Shown piece after piece: positions 32,401 to 41,400 of a DNA stretch of 64,000 nt. Source of the DNA: Vanessa cardui. Its lineage: Eukaryota > Arthropoda > Insecta > Lepidoptera > Nymphalidae. The translations under genes were made by a program, and so were the position numbers. Under the pieces are notes generated by a model. That model made no database searches. It saw only the letters and a program-made list of their open reading frames with translations, and was not told the DNA's origin. The stretch lies in contig NC_061152.1 in the NCBI RefSeq assembly GCF_905220365.1, positions 3,089,001 to 3,153,000 on the forward strand, in the 5' to 3' direction. Positions within the stretch are counted from its first letter, which is position 1, and every line of letters starts with the position of its first letter.

Positions 32401-35400
32401 TCAGAATTGCAGACGCGCGAAGCCGGGCCGCTTGTTACACTACAGTATAAAACAAAGTCGCTTTCTCTATCCCTATATCCCTATGTACGCTAAAATCTTT
32501 AAAACTACGCAACGAATTTTGATGCGGTTTTTTTTAATATATAGAGCGATTCGAGAGGAAAGTTTTTGTATATAACACACGGACAACATAGTAAAGAAAC
32601 ACTGATAATTTTAGAAGTTTCTAATGTGATATCGTAAATAAATAAATTCTGTAGTATATTTAATATCAGTATTACAACCGTGCGAAGTCGGGGTAGCTCG
32701 TTACATATATATATTAAAATAAAACTTCCATTATTAAGTCGTCTGTGTGCAAAAGGTTACTATAACGTTAACCGCTCCATAAACGATAGGCCGTTTTGGT
32801 AATGAAGCGATACCAGGCCGTTTCAAATATAAACAATTTATTATAGAAAACACGGTTCTGGGAAAAATATCCCGCTAAGTCTAATTCAACGGTTCTTTTT
32901 CATACACCGTAGACCACGATTATTAAATGTCGAAAGCGACATCTATTTTATATATAATTAGTAGTCGACTGAGCTGAGATGGCCCAGTGGTTAGAACGCG
33001 TGCATCTTAACCGATGATTGCGGGTTCACACGCAAGCATCACGATACATATGTGCTTAATTTGTGTTTATAATTCATCTCGTGCTCGGTGTAGGAGAACA
33101 TCGTGAGGAAACCTGCATGTTTCTAATTTCATCTAAATTCTGCCACACGTGCATTCCAACCCGCATTGGAACAGCGTGGTGGATGATCCAAACCCTCTCC
33201 GTAATGGAAGAGGAGGCCTTAGCCCACCAGTGGGAAATGTACAGGCTGTTACTTTACTTTACTAGTAGTCGACGCGATTAGACTGTCAGTTGTCATTTTT
33301 CGGGCAAAAAAGTAGCCTACGTACTTTCTTGTAGTATTATATATATACTTGGTAGCTTCACTTAACAATAGTTGTTAAATGACGATCCAAAAGTGCTTGT
33401 AAAATGCCTATAGTACGACACAAATTAGACGTAGCATCGGAAAATGCAATGAAATGAAAATAAAACCGATTATAGCCGCATAACGCAACCAATAGAAACA
33501 GCTCCCTATCGCGCCATTCGACGCTATTCGTCGCTATAGATTCCCGCGTCAGTTCGACCCGAGACAGCGAGTGCGTGTAAAGCGACGCGTCGAATTGACG
33601 AATATATTAGGTCATATGATATTACAAGTTATTACGTTTGTGTAAAGATCATATTCACATGAGAAATTAATATTGATAATTCGGGATAGCGTACTCAATT
33701 CGGATGTGATCGGTTTTACGAATTTTGCCGGTGCTACGTCTAAGTTGTGTCGTACTATAATTGAATAATGTATATTTTGATTTGATTACATATACATATA
33801 CAGATCACTGACGCCATTTTATCCTTGAGTGTATGTTAGCTAACCAAACTTGACATTTGCGTAAACTCATCAATTAAATAAAACCGATCCATTTCGTGAT
33901 AACTTCTAAAGATCAATTAATATACAACATTTATTACATATTTTATTAACTTTTAATTAAATACTAGTATATTTTTTATTGCATCACCGTTTCGGAAAGT
34001 AAATTCTACCGAGAAGAACCGGCAAGAAATTCAGTAGTAACTCCGTAATTAAAAATACAGTAATGTTAGTTAAATACAATTATATATGTATGTAATATAT
34101 CCTGCCTGGAAGTCAACATGTATTAATTCCACGCTTTTTTATCGTCTGTATAATCTTGTATTCAATAATATGCCTTCTTTACCAATGTAGTTTTTAGAAA
34201 TTATTTGAATTTACGAAACGGCAAAGTTAAAAATGTCTGCGGATTTTGTAGAAACGAATACCTTGCCCCAGGGATATGCCTTGCCTTCGAATACACACTA
34301 TAATCCTTAATGTTCAAAAAGAGTTACTACTGAATTACTTCGCAGTTTTTCTTGGATAGAATCTACTTTCAAAACCGGTCGTAGCTTAGTATTTAACAAT
34401 AAGGGTCTTTATACAACTTTTGATTGACGATTCGGTTTGGAAATTAGAAATTCTCGACTTTCATAACTTTTTTTTTTTTGAGACAACATCACATTCAAAT
34501 CTGATCCCAATGTAAGTAGCTAAAGCACTTGTGTTATGGAAAATCAGAAGTAACGACGGTACCACAAACACCCAGACCCAATACAACATAGAAAAATAAA
34601 GATAATCTACATTGACTCGGGTGGGAATCGAACCCGGTACCTCGGAGTGACGTACCCATGAAAACCGGTGTACACACCACTCGACCACGGAGGTCGTCAG
34701 ATATAAAATTATAATTAATATTAAAATTATAAATGTGAAAGTAACTCTGCCTGTGTGTGTGTTGCTCTTTCACGACCAAACCGCTGAACCGAATATCATA
34801 GAATTTGGTATGAAGCAAACTTGAACTCCAAGAATGGACAACAACAAAAATAACAACAACAACAGCCTGTAAATTTCCACTGCTGGGCTAAAGGCCTGCT
34901 CTCCCTTTGAGGAGAAGGTTTGGAACATATTCCAACACGCTGTTCCAATGCGGGTTTCAAATTTGTCACATGCAGGTTTCCTCACGATGTTTTCCTTCAC
35001 CGCCGAGCACGAGATGAATTATAAAGACAAATTAAGCACATGAATCAGCGGTGCTTGCCTGGGTTTGAAACCGCAATCATCGGTTAAGATGCACGCGTTC
35101 TAACCACTGGGCCATCTCAACTGTCCATCAAGAATGGACATAGGCTACTTTTTGCCTAACACATGACAACGAACGAAGCTGCGGTTGACTTCTAGTGTAT
35201 CATACATGCAAACCTTCCTCTTGAATGGCTCTGTTTATTAATGGAAACCGCATCAAAATGCGTTGCGTAGTTTAAAAGATCCAAGCGTACAGACAGAGAG
35301 CGACTTTGTTTTATATTATGTAGCTATTCAACTTTAATTGACGATTTGGATTTTTATGGATATATTTGAAGGAATTTTTGATTAGATTTTAATGAGAGGC

Positions 35401-38400
35401 ATTCGGCCGGTTTTTAATGTCGATTTTTTACGATGAGTTATAATATATGCTGTCAAATAAATAAGAGATATATAACAATTTAAATTATTATTGGTACAAA
35501 CAGTAAATTTAAAGAATTTCGTTTTAATTAGACTCATGCACGTTTCCTCACGATGTTTTCCTTCATCGCCGAAATAATAACAAATTGAGCACATGAATAT
35601 TCAGTGGCGCTTGTGGACATGGCGGGTTCAAACCCTGAGTTGATCAGGCTATCGCAATCATCGGCTAAGATACACGCGTTCTAACACTTGGGGCATTTCG
35701 GCTCTAAAAGAGATAACATGTTTTTTTTTTTATGGAATAGGTTGGCGGACGAGCATATGGGCCACCTGATGGTAAGTGATCACCATCACCCATAGACAAT
35801 GACTTTGTAAGAAATATTAACTATTCCTTATATCGTCAATGTGCCACCAACCTTGGGAACTAAGATGTTATGTCCCTTGTGCCTGTAGTTACACTGGCTC
35901 ACTCACCCTTCAAACTGGAACACTGGTGAGTGGGTAGTACCTACCCAGACGGGCTTGCACAGAGCCCTACCACCAAGAAATGAGCTACTTTTTTCGCGTA
36001 ACACATGAGCAATAAACTAAAACGCGAGCGAAGCCGCGGGCAACAAGTAGTATTTAATACATGATTTAACTAATATATAGTAAGCCGGAGGCACGCAAAG
36101 TTTTTTTTAAATATCTATACATATAATAAAATTGGAGTATCTGTACGTACTAATAAAATAGTCTTATTTGCTCATTACATATTGTATGTGTACATGGTAA
36201 ATATACCAAAATAACATTATTTACTACTTTTGTCTGTCTGGTTGTTCCAGTTAATCACTGGATAGGCTGGACCGATTTCGACGGGACTTTCACTGGCAGA
36301 TGACTGATATAAGGAGTAACTTAGGCTTATTGTTAAATTCATACGTCTACAAGGTCGCGGGCACAGTTAGTATTAATGTTAAATAAAATGTTGTCGACGA
36401 CCAAGCCCTTTCCGATCTCCTTGATCCTTTGGCTTCGCGTAGGGATGTTGGATCACTCTGCATCTTCTACCTAATATTTCACGGGAAATGTTCCGAGGAA
36501 TTGTTCGGATTAATCCCGGTTGCTGAATTTCACCTTCGGATATCTCGTCAAAATTCGGATTTTCACCCGCACCACTTTGATGTCCGAATATCAACACCAG
36601 CGCGATTTCTTAGACATTTTCTGCCTCGCACAACCACTTTGTGGAACCAGCTTTCGCCGGCGGTTTTTCCGAACCGATACGACATGGGAACCTTCAAGAA
36701 AAGAGCGTACTCCTCCCTTAAAGGCCGGCACCGCACCTGCAAGCCCCCTGGTTTTGCAGGTGTCCATGGGTGGTAATCACTTTCCATCAGGTGAGCCTTC
36801 TGCTCGTTTGCCACCTGTCACATAAAATAATAATAATAATAAATAGCACTCACCAAAATCGCCGACAAACAGACTCGGCTTCAGAGCGAGGACCTTTTCA
36901 CAGATCAGCATGAACAGTGACATGTTTAGATCGACGTCTTTGTCGTTCGATAAGTTCAAAAGAACGTAATGCAGAACTCTGGAAGAAGAAGTACAATTAA
37001 GAAAAAAACTACGTCAGAAGTTCTACTTCTTGATAATAATCATCTTTCATTTTTTCCATTTTTGTGATACGGGGCGTTTAAGACCTTGTATGAAAACTAT
37101 CATAATACCGGTACGAGGCTTATTGGACCCCGTAAATCTTTAATCCTTTTTGCAAGTATCTAATATATAACCAATCTGTTGCATATAATGTAATCTTGAA
37201 CGGTTCTAAGTAGCGTTCAAACCAAGAATCAAGTTTATTGAGATTTATTTTCAATAGATTCTATTAATGGGAGATTTATTTTGTTCCGTATTTGGTGTTT
37301 AAATACTTAATAAATATATTCCCTTTAAGAAATCTTCTGAAACCGGGTCATCCCACAAACTCCAAAAGAAAAACATATGACCAAACGAAAATGCAAAAGG
37401 AAAAAATCAATGTACCCAAAAATGACAGACAATTAAAAAAAGCGTTCTAAATTCAAACAGTTCATATTCACCCGTAACAGTTCTCCAAATCCAACTGCGA
37501 TATCTTCCTGCAGTTACTCTTCCTCTCCTCAATGTCCAACTTCTGCAGATACTCCGTAAACAACTCCTTGCACGATCTCCTGTTTATCTGACAGCATTCC
37601 ATTTTCGAAAAGTTATTCGCTATCTCTTTCTGCTTATCTTTGAACTGCTTCATCGTCATCGATGACGTCAACGACTTATCCCTTTTCTTATCCGTTGCAT
37701 CCTTATCTAATTCCACGTTATCTGTGACACAACTCGGGTATTCATCGAACGGTGTTATATCTTGATACTTTTCATAGTCACTGTTTGACATTGGGGATGA
37801 AGTTTCTGGAGAAAGGGTGTAATCTGAGTTTATGGGGTTGAAAGAGGAGTGAGAATCTGACATGGGGCTAGGGACGTTCTCTGAACGCGGTGGCGTTGGG
37901 AATATCGACGGTTTCTCCAGCTCACCGCCATCGATTATCGACAGATCGATATCGTAGTCGTGTGTATGGTTTGCCGTCGAAAACTCTTCAACTGGATTGG
38001 GGGTCGGGCATTTTGTATTCGAAGCGTAATTCGTTATCTGATTGGAGACATTTTGGTCGTCCTGCTCAATGAACTCTGCGAGGATGTCGTCGACGTTTCT
38101 GGAACTTTCCGTGATGAACTCCTGGGCGATCTGCCAGCGGTCCACTTGTTCCTGCTGCGAGTTTTGGGCGAAGTTTCTGACGTTAATCTCGATCTGCTTC
38201 AGGGCGAGGTCGATTTCGGAACAGTTCTCGTTTCTCACGTTCGCATTCACTATAACTTGTCCACCCGAAAACGTCTGTTTGTTTATCTGGTTTATCTGAA
38301 AATTGAAGGTAATGCATTACTTATTGATAGGTTCGAAACTCGGGTTGAGCTGATGAAGTTATCGAGTTATCCTGTCGAGAAAATTTCAGTAACAGATTGG

Positions 38401-41400
38401 AATCTGTTAACTGGTACAAGAACAGATGCAACTGAACTATTTCCTGTTACCAACTAGTCCCATTCGATTCTAAAAGTGAACTTATATAATATATTCTGTG
38501 TAGTAAACTAGTCTTGAAATTGGCCACGATGACTAAAGTCGGTAAGGTTTTCTTATTTTTAAACGCTTATTGGTAATGTTAGTACGAGAAATCTTTGCTA
38601 GATCTCCGAGTAAAACCTACTGTCAGATTATCTACCGCCAAAAAGCAGTGCGTAATATTATAGTATCCTATTTGATAGGTGTAAGTAACTAAAGCTACAT
38701 GGTACATAACACCGTAGTAACTAAGGTTGGTGATACAGTAGAGGTATATACAATTTTTAAATTTCAATACTAAAATCTTCAAGATCGTACTGTTAGTTAA
38801 ATTTTGGAAGGGGAGAGATATAAAATTCCAATTATTGGTATTTAATGTGATTTCTGGCGCTGCGCCGGCCGCTGCCGCGGCACGCTCGCTATAATAACTA
38901 TCTACTATTTTTGTTGCCGGAGTGGCTTCGCCACTCCTGTACCTCTCACAGCTGTTAATCTTGGGTGAAAAATAGAAACAACAATAGGTATATTTTAGAA
39001 ATTTATAAGAACCATTTATCTGTATATATACTTGACTACATTTAATAATGCGATAAATGGATCTTTTTTATATTTTATGTTATATTGTATTCTATTATCA
39101 TGTTCGTAAAATCTTCTGGGTGATTATTATTTTCTTTACAAAAGAATCACTACACTACAAAATTAAATTAAATTTTTACACGTTTATTTTTACTATAAAT
39201 TAATATAGTATTTGTTAAAATATAATACAGAAAAAAGATAACAAATTTCGAAATTTCTGTAAAAATATTTCGAATGCGAAGTTTTGCGGAAGATCCAATA
39301 GCATATCATTAAACACAAAACTTATTAATGTAACCTCTTTTATAACTCGTAGACATAATATAGATCTTATAGTTCTACACGAAATAAGACATGGGGTGAA
39401 AGATTGTAGTAATCTTCTATACAAGCTTCAAATCAATGTTCCTTCTCGCTTGCCTCGTTTAAAAGCATATATCCTTTTAAATATTCCGACATTTCAATCA
39501 AACCTAGGACATAACGCTGCTGTTCCAAGGCTCTGTAGACAATATAACAAACTTTCTAGATGTAACGTAACCCTATCTGTCAGTTTTAACGACCAAAGCA
39601 ATGAACCCAATGATATTCTAATAAACAGATATGTTATACCCATACTAAACAACAGAAAATAGTGTGCCGCGCCGGGGACCGTTTATTTTACATTTCGTTA
39701 CAAGTAAAAAGGATAGCTTGATAAAAACAAAAAGTAAAAGGTATAACTAGATGTTTTAATTACGCAAAACGTATTACTACGTAATTATGATGTATTATAA
39801 CATATTACTGGCATAATTATGATGAAAACGACTAAAGGCAAACGTCCCAATTAGGATGTTTTCTAGTCTTCACTTTTTTTCACATTTTTTGCGCGTTAAT
39901 GACATATCTGTTTACTAGAACATCATTGAATGAACCGAATTTGATGAAATTCCGTAAGAAGCAAGCTTGAACTACATGGAAGGAAATAGGCTACTTTTTT
40001 TACGTAACTTATGACAACCAATCTCCTAAGACGCGAGGGAAATCGCGGGCGAAAACTAGTAGAATATAAAATGCGTTGATTCAAAAGATAAGTAGGAAAA
40101 ATGAGGCTCAACTTGACGATACCTTGACACTTCGAATAAATTAAAATGTAAAAAAAGTCATTGATATCCCATCTTCGTAATGACGTGCGCTGTCATTTGC
40201 ATTGTATAAGTAAACTATGAATGTTTTGTAATATATATTATGACAGTATGGCTCGCGACGCGCTTTTGATTTTAACACAAAAAAGGTTATTGTTCAAATC
40301 ACAGATTTTAATATAACTTATTAATTCTGTATTATATTATGTCATATTACAACGACAACAACAGCCTGTAAATTTCCCACAGCTGGGTTAAGGCCTCCTT
40401 TCCCTTTTTAGGAGAAGGTTTGGAACATATAACACGCTGTTCCAATGCGGGTTGGTATACACGTGACGCAGTATTTCTATGAAATTAGAAACATAAATGT
40501 TCCCTCACGAGATGCACGCGTTCTAACCACTGGGACATCTCGGTATTGTGATATTAAGTCGACGTTATTATTACTTATAACTTCTGATTTTCCAACGCAC
40601 AAGTGCTTTAACTACTTACATTGGGATCAGAGTTATGTATATGATTTTGTCCAAATATACACGTATAAAGTTGTTGATGTGAGGCATGCGCGCGGTACTG
40701 AACAGGATTTCAGGATTGTTTTTCTAAAATATAGCCTAATTAATAATATCAGCTATCAACCAGTGGTCCTTCAAATCCCACCCTTAAATTCCATTCCCAC
40801 CTTGATGTCTGAAAATCCACAACAGCGCGTTTTTCAAAACATTTTCTACCTGGCGCAACCTCTCTGTGGAACCAGCTTTTACCGGCAGTTTTTCCGAATC
40901 GATACGATTAGGGAACCTTCAAGAAAAGAGCGTACTCGTCCTAAAGGCCGGCAAAATGTCCATGGGCGGTGGTAATCACTTTCCATCAGGTGAGCCTCCT
41001 GCTCGTTTACCCCTAAACATAAAAGAAAAAAAAATCCAACAGACTTTTTTAAATGCCCCTAACTTTGGATCTGTATTGAGGTCCCATTTAATTGTCGAAT
41101 CGTATTCGAACTTTTTTCGTTTCGAACTATTTATACACGAGTCGTCGTTTTTACCAGATCTCCGAGACTGTGACAAAAAAAACCGCCGCTATTGTACGCC
41201 GGTTCCTGACCCGTAATGGTGACAATTTTTTGCAATTCAATCGACACTGACCAGAGTACGTTTCGGAGTCCAAAAAACGTTATATTTATACATAGTTTGA
41301 ACTAGCTGTGCCCGCGACAATGTACGCGTTTGAATTAAACAACAATTTTTTTTTACTGGAGGCTAAGTTTTTCCCTATTATATCAGTTATCTGCCAGTGA

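Noticed and set aside
37890..38457. Antisense ORFs of up to 165 codons over ankyrin exon 2
   Set aside because: They mirror the coding exon; splice borders and frame continuity support the minus strand only.
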